A DNA stretch of 64,000 bases from Rhizobium sp. CIAT894. GTDB lineage: Bacteria > Pseudomonadota > Alphaproteobacteria > Rhizobiales > Rhizobiaceae. The stretch covers positions 1-64,000 of the forward strand of contig NZ_CP020952.1 in the NCBI RefSeq assembly GCF_000172795.2, read 5' to 3'. This document shows, piece after piece, positions 39,116 through 47,146 of the stretch. The position numbers and the translations under genes are program-made. A model generated the notes under the pieces. The model did no database searches. It saw nothing but the letters and a program-made list of their open reading frames with translations, and was not told where the DNA came from. Positions within the stretch are counted from its first letter, which is position 1. Every line of letters starts with the position of its first letter.

Positions 39116-40558
39116 ATGAACGCGCCATCATTTATCGGCCGCACCAGCAACATTGCTGGGCATGCCATCAGGTCAGTCGTAGCACGCGACGAGCCGGAAC
39201 AGAGTTACGCGCACTCACTTGCGGATCTTGCGCACGCTTTGTCGACACCGGAGGCAATGGCTGAGAAGAAGGCCTCGCTGCGGGCTATCGCAACGACCCC
39301 TGACTTTCATCCCGGCAAACCGGTTCCCGTCGGCGTCGTCGCTGATGTCGAAGGCGCGGTTCTTCCGCACATGATCGGATCTGACATCGGCTGCGGGATG
39401 CGCATGGTCGTCCTCGACAATGTCACATCCGAGCAATTGTCGACGCCGGTGCTCGATCGTCATCTTCGCCATGTGTTCTTCCAAGGTGGCCGTGACATTG
39501 CGCTGACGGGATTGGATCGGCATGCGATCCTGCGCGAGGGGCTGCCCGGTCTCTTGGACAGCCTGCAACGGAAGAGCACCGGCCTGCTTTCCAAACTGGA
39601 TCTTTCGCGAGTATGGGCCGATCTTGAACGCCATTCGGACAGCGGCGTTTTTGCCTGTGAAAATATCGATGTCGATTTTGCGGATTATGCTCAAATCGAT
39701 AGCGATCACCGCCGTGACGCGATTCTAGGTACGATCGGCGGCGGAAATCACTTCGTCGAACTCGGCTACGTCGATCAAGTCGCAGATGGCACCTTCGCGA
39801 GAACCGCGGGCCTGAAGCCGGGCTCTGTCGTCCTTGTGGTCCACTCGGGCTCCCTCGACTTCGGGCAGCGAGTGGGCACGGCAACCAGAGACAGGCTGAA
39901 ATCTGACTTCAAACCCGGCGAGGATTGGCGGGTACTCTCCAGGGAGATGCGACCGGATCTCTACAAGAGATACATGAACGGTCATGCGAACGCGGTGAAC
40001 GCAGCATTCGCCAACCGTTTCTTCATCGGACTGGCGGCCATCGAGGCTGTGGCCAGAACGCTTGGACAGGAAATCGAACACCGTCTCGTCTATGACGCTC
40101 CCCATAACACGGTTTGGGAGAGTGGAAGCGTTGTGCGCCATCGAAAAGGCGCCTGTCCGGCGAGAGGTGTCGGCGCCCTTGGTGCCGGACCCTACGAATG
40201 GTTGGGCGAACCGGTCATCCTGCCCGGATCGATGGGTGACGGCACATGGCTGCTCGCCGGATGCGGATCAACCGACTTTCTGGAGTCGTCCGCCCACGGG
40301 GCGGGACGTAAGCTCTCGCGGCAGGAGGCACGCTCGCGAGGGAACACCGCCAATGCGCTGCGCGTCATCGGTCCGGTCGATCCGCAAAGTCCTTCATTGC
40401 AGGGGCGGCAGGATATCCTGGCTGAGATTCATGCGCGTCTCAAGGAGGAAGCGCCGGCCGCCTATAAGCCTGTCGATAGCGTCGTTGAGCCCATGGTCGA
40501 CGCGGGCATGGTCACCAAGGTTGCGAAGATCACGCCGCTGGTGACGGTAAAGGGGTAA
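39116..40558 (+). CDS. rtcB: RtcB-family RNA ligase
   Basis: A 480-residue RtcB protein, which joins RNA 2',3'-cyclic phosphate or 3'-phosphate ends to 5'-OH using GTP and manganese. The metal-binding Cys is residue 93 in SDIGCGMRMV. GGGNHFVEL is at 208-216, and HNTVWESG and HRKGA at 330-346. HGAGR at 394-398 carries the guanylylated His of characterised members (from memory). The usual VHSGSRG reads VHSGSLDFGQ, a variant. GGAG precedes the ATG. No archease or release-factor-H partner is next to it. It probably repairs or recodes damaged RNA. Confidence 0.92.
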   Translation: MNAPSFIGRTSNIAGHAIRSVVARDEPEQSYAHSLADLAHALSTPEAMAEKKASLRAIATTPDFHPGKPVPVGVVADVEGAVLPHMIGSDIGCGMRMVVLDNVTSEQLSTPVLDRHLRHVFFQGGRDIALTGLDRHAILREGLPGLLDSLQRKSTGLLSKLDLSRVWADLERHSDSGVFACENIDVDFADYAQIDSDHRRDAILGTIGGGNHFVELGYVDQVADGTFARTAGLKPGSVVLVVHSGSLDFGQRVGTATRDRLKSDFKPGEDWRVLSREMRPDLYKRYMNGHANAVNAAFANRFFIGLAAIEAVARTLGQEIEHRLVYDAPHNTVWESGSVVRHRKGACPARGVGALGAGPYEWLGEPVILPGSMGDGTWLLAGCGSTDFLESSAHGAGRKLSRQEARSRGNTANALRVIGPVDPQSPSLQGRQDILAEIHARLKEEAPAAYKPVDSVVEPMVDAGMVTKVAKITPLVTVKG

Positions 40559-40595
40559 GCGACGCCGCGCTATCGGAAAAAACGCAGCCGGTCCC

Positions 40596-41534
40596 TCACA
40601 TCACCAACATTCCCCGCCGCTCGGCCAGCGTCACCTCCGCCCGTGTCCCGGCGTTGAACTCGAGGAAATCCGCCTCGATGCCGTCGCTGAAGATCACGCC
40701 GTGTTCCGGCATTTCGGAGACGATGGTGAGCGGTTGGTCCTGGGAGACGAGTCCGGCGACGATGGTGGCGCCGGTCGTGCGGCTCGGGAAGGGTTCGCGC
40801 ACGAAGTAGCGCAGATAATCCGCGTCCCAGGCGAAGGACATGTCGATCGTCCTGTCGGTGGGTTCGAGGCCGAGCGCGCTTGCGGCTCCGCGCCAGCCGG
40901 AATAGAGGCTCTTCAGCCAGCCGGTCGAGCCCATGCCTGTCGAGACGATGATGCCGCTGGAGGACTGGCGCTCCTCGCGCTCTTCGGACTGCAGGATATA
41001 GCGCGCCGAGACATGGCTTTTCGGGCCGATGAAGAGATCGTTGACCGCGTGGATGACGGCGCCGGTGTTGAGCGTCACCTTGGCCATGCTGACGTGTTTG
41101 ATCGGCCGTTTGTTTTTCAGAGCCTCGCCGATGACTTTCGGAAGGCTCTTCGGGTTGAAGGGCAGCAGCAGGCCGTCCCAGCGCTTGGGATCGGGGTTGA
41201 CGCCGAGGACCGGCTGCCCGTCGAGATATTTGAGCGTGTTGGCGACCAGCCCGTCCTGGCCGAGCACGACGATGACATCGTCGGGGCCGAAGACGAAGCT
41301 CGCGAGATAGCGGCGGTCGAGACGCTGGACGCGGGCGACGGCACGCAGGCTGGCTTCAACCTCTGAGATAGCCGTTTCGTATCGCTTCTTCTCTGCTAGG
41401 TAGTCGCTGAAGTCGGCGCCGAGATGCTCGACATAGAACTGCGCTTGCTGCACCGTGTTGTAGCGGGCAATGAGCTCGTCGAGCCGGGTCGGCCTGACGA
41501 CCAGGATGATCTTGCGTTCGTCAGAGGCCGGCAC
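40596..41534 (-). CDS. NAD-kinase-like protein
   Basis: A 312-residue protein. VIVVLGQDGLVANTLKYLDG then LGVNPDPKRWDGLLLPF align with the GGDGT and NP-x-G parts of the NAD/diacylglycerol kinase fold, but the first motif reads GQDGL. VSTGMGSTGWLKSLYSGW matches the TPTGSTAY region of NAD kinases. It starts at GTG 41534, overlapping the SPFH stop by 14 bases with AAGGA upstream. Activity as an NAD kinase is not certain because the key motif is altered. The divergent NrtR-type regulator supports an NAD-related role. Confidence 0.78.
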   Translation of the reverse strand: MPASDERKIILVVRPTRLDELIARYNTVQQAQFYVEHLGADFSDYLAEKKRYETAISEVEASLRAVARVQRLDRRYLASFVFGPDDVIVVLGQDGLVANTLKYLDGQPVLGVNPDPKRWDGLLLPFNPKSLPKVIGEALKNKRPIKHVSMAKVTLNTGAVIHAVNDLFIGPKSHVSARYILQSEEREERQSSSGIIVSTGMGSTGWLKSLYSGWRGAASALGLEPTDRTIDMSFAWDADYLRYFVREPFPSRTTGATIVAGLVSQDQPLTIVSEMPEHGVIFSDGIEADFLEFNAGTRAEVTLAERRGMLVM

Positions 41535-42555
41535 GGTCCTTGCCCTCCTGCGGCTGCAAGATCTCCCTGAGAAGATCGGGCGAGACGTTCAACTGACCGA
41601 TCTTCGTCGCATTGTCGGCGAGGTCGCGGAAGGCGAGCGCCATGAGTTGGCCCGGCTGCATGCCGACCGAGGCGAGTGCCTGCAGCACTTTCGGATCGGC
41701 CTCTTCGAAGGATTTCATCATCGCCGTCATCGCATAGGCCTGGGCGTCGGCCTCGGCCCGCGCATTGGTCGCCGCCAGCATCACCAGGTCGCGGTTCTGC
41801 TCTTCGAGTGCGATCTTGCCGGCCATTTCTTCGCGGCGGATCTGCAGCTGCCGTTCCTGCACGGCGCGTTCGGCCTCCATCTGGGCTTCGCGCACCTGCC
41901 GCCTCTTGTTCTCAAGGGTGATCTCGGTGGCGATCTCGTTTTCCTTGATCGTCCGCTCCTGTTCGATCGCGGCATTGCGGCGGCTGTAGATGGCTTCGTC
42001 GGCCTGGCGCAACAGCGCTTCGCGGGCATGCGCTTCCAGCGCCTTTGATGTCTCGGCCTTCGGCATGACGGCGAGCAGTGACAGGCCGAGGATTTCGAGG
42101 CCGAGCGCTTCGATCGTCGGATGCTTCTTCAGCGCCTCCGCGACACCGGCGACAAGCGCCTCGCCTGAAGCAAGGACCTGCTTGAGCGATAGCGTCTGCA
42201 CCTCGGCCCGCATCGCCACCTGGACGCGGTCGATCACCCGGGTCGAAAGCTTTTGCGGATCTTCCGAGACATAGTGGCCCTTGCGGTCGAGCGTGAAATT
42301 CAAGAGTGCCGCCGTGCGGCGCGGCTCGGCGATGCGGTAGGTGATCTGGCCCTGCACCGTCACCTCCTGGAAGTCCGATGTCACCAGGGGAAAAATGAAA
42401 GGATCGTTGACGCTCGCCGTCGGCACCAGCACGAGGGAACTCGAAGGCGAAAAATGCCAGAAGGCAAGGCCCGCGCCCTCGCGCACGGCATTGCCGTTTT
42501 GATATTGGATGACGTATTGCGTGGGTTCCGTCTTGATGAAGCGCAGTCCGAACAT
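41521..42555 (-). CDS. SPFH/band-7 domain protein
   Basis: A 344-residue protein. Residues 1-170 form the SPFH domain (QYVIQYQNGNAVREGAGLAF, then VTVQGQITYRIAEPRRTAAL). A long charged coiled coil at about 180-280 follows (RRNAAIEQERTIKENEIATE, ENKRRQVREAQMEAERAVQE), then a small C-terminal part. There is no clear membrane helix, unlike most flotillins. The ATG at 42555 has AGGAAA upstream. It is the first gene of a pair with the NAD-kinase-like protein, and is divergent from NrtR. SPFH proteins form large ring or scaffold assemblies. Confidence 0.9.
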   Translation of the reverse strand: MFGLRFIKTEPTQYVIQYQNGNAVREGAGLAFWHFSPSSSLVLVPTASVNDPFIFPLVTSDFQEVTVQGQITYRIAEPRRTAALLNFTLDRKGHYVSEDPQKLSTRVIDRVQVAMRAEVQTLSLKQVLASGEALVAGVAEALKKHPTIEALGLEILGLSLLAVMPKAETSKALEAHAREALLRQADEAIYSRRNAAIEQERTIKENEIATEITLENKRRQVREAQMEAERAVQERQLQIRREEMAGKIALEEQNRDLVMLAATNARAEADAQAYAMTAMMKSFEEADPKVLQALASVGMQPGQLMALAFRDLADNATKIGQLNVSPDLLREILQPQEGKDRAGL

Positions 42556-42614
42556 GTCCGCTTTCCTATTGCTGGCGCGAGCCCCTCGCTCGTGTCGAAG
42601 GGGAGATGACACGA

Positions 42615-42659
42615 CTTAGTGACAAATGTCAACTAACTTAGTTGAATATTTACACTAAG
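42615..42659. promoter_or_regulatory. Nested dyad, candidate NrtR operator
   Basis: Four half-sites are perfectly symmetrical around base 42637: CTTAGTG (42615-42621), CAACTAA (42630-42636), TTAGTTG (42638-42644) and CACTAAG (42653-42659). The site lies between the divergent SPFH and NrtR-type genes, close to both starts, and is AT-rich against a GC-rich background. Confidence 0.7.
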
Positions 42660-42683
42660 GCTGGCGCGTGTTATCTTCCCATC

Positions 42684-43379
42684 ATGACCACACACGACAA
42701 CGACGCCTACAAACCGATCGCGACCGTCGACCTCGCCATCTTCTCACTGTCGCCGCAAGGCCTCGCCGTGCTTCTGGTCCGGCGGGCAGGCGCCCCCTTT
42801 TCCGGCGACTGGGCTCTGCCCGGCGGCTGGATCCACATTGACGAGGATGAGGATCTGGAGGCTGCGGCTCGCCGGGTGCTGAAGGAAAAGACCGGCGTCG
42901 AAACGCCCTATCTCGAACAGCTGCAAACGACGGGAAGCGCCGGCCGGGACCCGAGGGGCTGGAGCATCAGTATCGTCTATATCGCGCTGCTTTCGGCCGA
43001 TGATGTCGCAGCAAGGCGGGATGGGATGGCTGGGGAGGCCGAATGGCGCGCCATCGAGGGCGAGGGCGTCGGCTTTCCCATCGCTTTCGACCACGCATCC
43101 CTGCTCAGGGAAGCGCTCGGCCGCATCCGGAGCAAGGTCGAATATACGAACCTGCCCGGCCATCTGCTGCCGGCCCGCTTTACATTGAGCGAACTGCAAT
43201 CGGTCTATGAAAGCCTTCTCGGCCGCAAGCTCGACAAATCGGCCTTTCGAAAGCGCATGGCGGAAGCCGATTTCCTGGAGCCGGTCGAGGGCGAAATGCG
43301 CCGGGCGAGCAATCGGCCCGCCCAGATGTTTCGCTTGAAGGACGCCCAGTCCCTGGTGCTTTTCGACCGGAGAATTTGA
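42684..43379 (+). CDS. NrtR-type Nudix-domain transcriptional regulator
   Basis: A 231-residue protein. An N-terminal Nudix domain (DLAIFSLSPQGLAVLLVRRA, then WALPGGWIHIDEDEDLEAAA) is followed by a winged HTH (LPARFTLSELQSVYESLLGR, then FRKRMAEADFLEPVEGE). The Nudix box is degenerate (RRVLKEK instead of REUxEExG), as in NrtR regulators that bind ADP-ribose or NAD-related ligands without hydrolysing them. The ATG at 42684 has little ribosome binding site; a TTG at 42642 would lie inside the operator. It probably represses the divergent SPFH / NAD-kinase-like pair and itself. Confidence 0.87.
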   Translation: MTTHDNDAYKPIATVDLAIFSLSPQGLAVLLVRRAGAPFSGDWALPGGWIHIDEDEDLEAAARRVLKEKTGVETPYLEQLQTTGSAGRDPRGWSISIVYIALLSADDVAARRDGMAGEAEWRAIEGEGVGFPIAFDHASLLREALGRIRSKVEYTNLPGHLLPARFTLSELQSVYESLLGRKLDKSAFRKRMAEADFLEPVEGEMRRASNRPAQMFRLKDAQSLVLFDRRI

Positions 43380-43399
43380 CCGCCTCGCCGGGCCTGGGA

Positions 43400-43738
43400 T
43401 CAAGCGCTCAAACGCTGCTGCGTCTGCTGGTCGAAGAAATGGACCTTCGATGTCTCGAAGGAGAACTTCACTCGCTGTTCCGGGACGAGTTCGACACGTT
43501 CGCGCACGACCCATGTCAATTCCCTGCCGTCGACTTCGACGGCGACATGGGTTTCCGATCCCGTCGGTTCGACCACCTTGACCACGGCGTCAATGCCGGT
43601 CTCGCCGCCGAAGGCGATGTCCTCGGGACGGATGCCGAGCGTCAGCGGCCGGTTGGCGGGGTAAGCGCGGTGCGTCTCATCGCGCCCAAGGGGAATGTGC
43701 TCACCGCCGAAATCTGGCAGCTTGGTCTTTGATGTCTG
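43400..43738 (-). pseudogene. C-terminal fragment of an ABC-transporter ATPase (MalK/UgpC TOBE domain)
   Basis: On the minus strand the reading KLPDFGGEHIPLGRDETHRA, then LTLGIRPEDIAFGGETGIDA and FSFETSKVHFFDQQTQQRL matches the TOBE region at the end of sugar-type ABC ATPases. Everything upstream (Walker A, signature, Walker B) is missing; an IS3 remnant replaces it. A shorter copy of the same segment lies at 49170-49230. Confidence 0.75.
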
Positions 43739-43816
43739 GAGGATGGCGGACGGCGTGCCGGCCACCATCGTCGTTGAGTCGCCGAAGCCCACATGCGCGA
43801 AATGCGGAGGCGCGAA

Positions 43817-43933
43817 CGACGTGGCAAGCCCGGAATGATCGTCTCCGACAACGGCACCGAACTCACCTCGAATACTATCCTCGCATGGTCGAAGGATCAC
43901 AAAGTCGACTGGCATTACATCCTCGGGAGTTGA
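43817..43933 (+). pseudogene. Remnant of an IS3-family transposase (OrfB, rve domain)
   Basis: RRGKPGMIVSDNGTELTSNT, then ILAWSKDHKVDWHYI, is the conserved integrase core around the second catalytic Asp (SDNGTE) of IS3-family OrfB. The fragment ends at a stop after about 39 codons and lacks the rest of the catalytic domain. It abuts the ABC ATPase fragment, so an old insertion and deletion probably destroyed that gene. Confidence 0.75.
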
Positions 43934-44018
43934 GCCAACCTCAGGCCAGCTATGTACATATGAAATGTCCGCCAATAGATCTTCCTTCCTGGTCAACACT
44001 TCAAACGTTGAGTTTCAA

Positions 44019-44927
44019 ATGGACAGGCTAGCCTCTATGACGGTCTTTGTGAAAGCTGTTGAGCTCGGCTCCATTTCAGCTGCGGCTCTGGAACTCAACC
44101 TGTCGTCTCAACTCGCCGGCAAGCACCTGAGAGCGCTGGAGCACAGCCTTGGTATCAAGCTTTTGAATCGCACTACGCGAAGGCAGCATCTGACCGATAG
44201 TGGCCAATTGTTCTATGAGCGAGCCAAGAACATTCTCGCAGGGCTGGAAGCCGCCGAATCGTTAATGGCGGAAACGCGGTCTGTTCCGCGAGGGAGGCTT
44301 CGTATCAGCGCACCCATAACCTTCGGTAGCCACGTGCTTGCACCTGCAATACCGCAATATCTGAAGCGGTATCCGGAAATTTCCATTGACCTTAGTCTGA
44401 CGAACCGCACCGTGGATTTGGTGGAGGAAGGGTTCGACGTCGTCTTTCGGACCGGGGACTTGCGTGACAGCACGCTTCTAGTTAGGGCACTAGCGCCACT
44501 TCGCCTCGTGCTCTGCGCCGCACCCGAATATTTGAAATCAGCGGCAGAACTCTCAAAACCGGAGCATTTGCAGGAGCATGAATGCCTCGTATTCACGCAC
44601 ACCTCTCTGCGAACGCAATGGTCATTTGACGGACCGTCCGGTAGAGTTTCAGTGCCAATATCAGGGCGATTTTCAGGTGACAGCGGTGAAGCACTTCGCG
44701 CTGCCGCCGTGGCGGGGATGGGCGTACTGCTCCAACCCCTAGAGCTTGTGGCGCAGGAATTGGACACCGGGCGGCTGGTGAGACTGTTACCTGAATATGA
44801 GGCGCAATCCCGCCAGCTGCATTTGTTATACGCGCCCGACAGACGAATGACCCCTAAGTTGCGCAGCTTCTTGGAGTTTGCTCTTCAGAAGTTCGGCGCG
44901 AAGCACAGCAAGCGCTCAAGGGCTTAG
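44019..44927 (+). CDS. LysR-family transcriptional regulator
   Basis: A 302-residue LysR protein. The HTH is in MTVFVKAVELGSISAAALEL through LLNRTTRRQHLTDSG. The effector domain has GRLRISAPITFGSHVLAPAI and FDVVFRTGDLRDSTLLVRAL, typical of the large LTTR group near CrgA/DmlR. The ATG at 44019 fits the HTH; 18 upstream codons are probably not used. It has no tightly linked target; an exported hydrolase follows 460 bp downstream in the same direction. Confidence 0.92.
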   Translation: MDRLASMTVFVKAVELGSISAAALELNLSSQLAGKHLRALEHSLGIKLLNRTTRRQHLTDSGQLFYERAKNILAGLEAAESLMAETRSVPRGRLRISAPITFGSHVLAPAIPQYLKRYPEISIDLSLTNRTVDLVEEGFDVVFRTGDLRDSTLLVRALAPLRLVLCAAPEYLKSAAELSKPEHLQEHECLVFTHTSLRTQWSFDGPSGRVSVPISGRFSGDSGEALRAAAVAGMGVLLQPLELVAQELDTGRLVRLLPEYEAQSRQLHLLYAPDRRMTPKLRSFLEFALQKFGAKHSKRSRA

Positions 44928-45386
44928 CCACGATGACGACTGCCTGCCCTCGACGCCAAGTTTGCGGCCGAGGGGCGAATTGTAAAATGCGCCGTCGATG
45001 CTGCGACGAAAGACGAGCACTCAGACCCTGAAGACGAGGCCGGGAAGACGCCACCGTGAATGCGGAGACTGCGATGTTAGTTCTGCAGGAAAGCGGTCTA
45101 TTTGAAACACACAGGCCCCAGTGTTGCAACAGAAACGCTATTTATCCTCGTTGGTTTCAAATGCATAACCTCGGCGTCCCAGCCCGAGCGGCTTTTTGTC
45201 GGATAGATCCAAACGGCAGCTGCGTGAGGCATTGTCCGAAGTGAACCGATCACTCGGCAATCACCTTTGCCCGTGGACAAGAACCTCAAACCGGTCGGCG
45301 AAAATGCCGATCAAAAACGATGCGAACACAAGTTGGCTGCGCGACCAAACGGTTTCGCCCATTGTGTTTTTTCCCTGGAGAATGAG
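44928..45386. other. Spacer without a recognisable gene
   Basis: About 460 bp between the LysR gene and the hydrolase. Short frames are present but none has a ribosome binding site together with a family pattern. It probably contains the hydrolase promoter near its right end. Confidence 0.45.
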
Positions 45387-46166
45387 ATGATGTCTTTTGT
45401 CAAGAAAGCAGCCCTTGCTACCGCACTGACCAGCAGCGCAATGAGCGCGAGTGCGGCAACGACCGGCACGACCGCCAAAAACGAGCCGACCGTTGTTCTG
45501 GTCCACGGCGCCTTCTCTGATGGCTCGGCATGGAGCAAGGTCATCCCGCTCCTCCAAGCCCAGGGCCTGAAGGTCGTTGCCGTTCAGAACCCGTTGACAT
45601 CGCTCGCCGATGATGTCGCCACGACGAAGCGAGCGCTTGAGGCACAGACGGGTCCTGTGGTGCTCGTTGGGCACTCCTACGGCGGTGTGGTCATCACCGA
45701 AGCAGGAAATGATGAGCATGTTAAGTCTCTCGTCTATGTCGCTGCCTACGCGCCTGGCGAAGGCCAGTCGATTGCTGACCTGAACAAGGACTATCCCACG
45801 CCGGCCGGCTTTTCGGAACTCGTCGCGGACAAGAGGGGCTTCCTGACGCTGACCCTTGATGGTGTTTCAAAGTACCTTGCACAGGATGTGTCGCCCGAGC
45901 AGGCCGCACTGATGGCGGCAACACAAAAACCGACCAATGGAAAGAATTTCGAGGAGAAAGTCGGCGTGCCGGCATGGAAGACAAAGCCGTCCTGGTACAT
46001 TGTCGCCGAGCATGACTACATGCTGCAGCCAGCGCTTGAGAAGGTATTGGCTAAGAACATTTCGGCACATGTCGTAACGCTTTCGTCGAGCCATACCCCC
46101 CAGATCTCACAGCCGGCCGAGGTCGCGAAGGTCATTCTTGAGGCGGTTGCAGAAGCGTCGAAGTAA
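45387..46166 (+). CDS. Exported alpha/beta-hydrolase
   Basis: A 259-residue hydrolase with a signal peptide (residues 1-23, cleavage near ASA-AT). PTVVLVHGAFSDGSAWSKVI is the oxyanion strand region. The nucleophile Ser is in VVLVGHSYGGVVI, the acid is near YIVAEHDYML, and the His in SSHTPQIS. Similar exported proteins are found widely in rhizobia and pseudomonads without known substrate. ATG 45387 has GGAG six bases upstream; 40 upstream codons in frame are rejected. A terminator follows. Confidence 0.9.
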   Translation: MMSFVKKAALATALTSSAMSASAATTGTTAKNEPTVVLVHGAFSDGSAWSKVIPLLQAQGLKVVAVQNPLTSLADDVATTKRALEAQTGPVVLVGHSYGGVVITEAGNDEHVKSLVYVAAYAPGEGQSIADLNKDYPTPAGFSELVADKRGFLTLTLDGVSKYLAQDVSPEQAALMAATQKPTNGKNFEEKVGVPAWKTKPSWYIVAEHDYMLQPALEKVLAKNISAHVVTLSSSHTPQISQPAEVAKVILEAVAEASK

Positions 46167-46179
46167 TATACCCGATGAG

Positions 46180-46213
46180 GACGCAGGCACCTCTACGGTG
46201 GCCTGCGTCTTTG
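46180..46213 (+). terminator. Rho-independent terminator after the exported hydrolase
   Basis: gacgcaggc (46180-46188) and gcctgcgtc (46201-46209) form a nine-base stem, followed by ttt. It is 14 bases after the stop codon. Confidence 0.75.
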
Positions 46214-46382
46214 CGCGCGCCGTAGCAGCGGGCTGGGCTGGCGGTTGAAGCGAGCCCACTCAGACTACTAGTCAAGCCGTCTGAGGCGCGGCGACTGACG
46301 TGATTGGAAATCACCGCGCCGCGTCCGACGATGCTGCCATCTCATCGAGACAAAAACAGCATAATTCCACGCGATCTTTTTT

Positions 46383-46583
46383 CTAATGCGGCCGAAGCTT
46401 TTTGGTCGCGATCAGCATGACGAGATCTTCGGAGGCGTCTGCAAGCTCCAATGCCAATTCCGCAGCCGACCATCCGCGTTTCTGCAAACTCACGAGCATC
46501 TCCACCATCGCGACTTCGACCTCTCGTCTGCAGTTCGAAATCGGCTTCAATTCGATATGTTCTTCCTCACATGCGGTGGTCAT
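46383..46583 (-). CDS. Small conserved-looking hypothetical protein
   Basis: A 66-residue soluble protein started at ATG 46583 with GGAGG five bases upstream. Its C-terminal half (MLVSLQKRGWSAAELALELA, then EDLVMLIATKKL) is a helical stretch of the kind seen in several small rhizobial proteins. I do not recognise a function. The frame continues upstream to 46694 but without a better start. Confidence 0.55.
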   Translation of the reverse strand: MTTACEEEHIELKPISNCRREVEVAMVEMLVSLQKRGWSAAELALELADASEDLVMLIATKKLRPH

Positions 46584-47146
46584 CGTAGCCTCCGTTCTGC
46601 CACAGACATGGGCAGGGTCACAAAATTCGCCAATGGGTGGATGTGGATATAGTAAGGGTTGCGTGCAGGCCTCGGCCTCATTACGCATCGACACAGGCGG
46701 CCTCGGCCTGCGCGCAACCCCTTCGCGTCCTTATTTGCCGATGTCCGGCCTCAGGAGCGTCTCGCACGAAGGTGAGCAGAGGAAACCCGATGCTCGCGCA
46801 AAGCGCGCACGAATATTGCCCCGATAGTTCACGACCTATCCTCCTCTGCTTGCATATTTTGTTGTGATTTGGTGTCGTTTCACGTTGAGAGTGCTTTGAA
46901 ACTGCATTGCACTGGCAAGTGAGTATTTGGGCTTTCCAACTGTCCTTCGGAACTAACCCTTGCTCATTTAAATACCGGAACAGGACGCAATTGTCGTTAT
47001 CGCCGCATCCCGAAAATTATCGGTCCGTCCATTTCTGCTCGTATAGGAATATGATAAGTAGCTTATGCACGTAGGACTTCAGTCGATTCGGTTTATCGGA
47101 TGGGCTGCGCGGACGTTTCAGCCGGCTTATGCGCTGGAGAAATTCG
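46584..47146. other. Spacer with a 22-bp hairpin
   Basis: About 560 bp without a convincing gene. Arms at 46656-46677 and 46699-46720 pair at 20 of 22 positions (gggttgcgtgcaggcc with its complement) around a 21-base loop. The AT-rich half (46850-47080) probably holds the promoter of the following AraC-type gene. Confidence 0.55.

Noticed and set aside
43400..43999. Intact 199-codon gene for a transport protein
   Set aside because: Only the last part resembles an ABC ATPase; the first half runs through the IS3 remnant, so it is a chance fusion.
45056..45244. 62-codon frame ahead of the exported hydrolase
   Set aside because: No ribosome binding site and no recognisable protein features.
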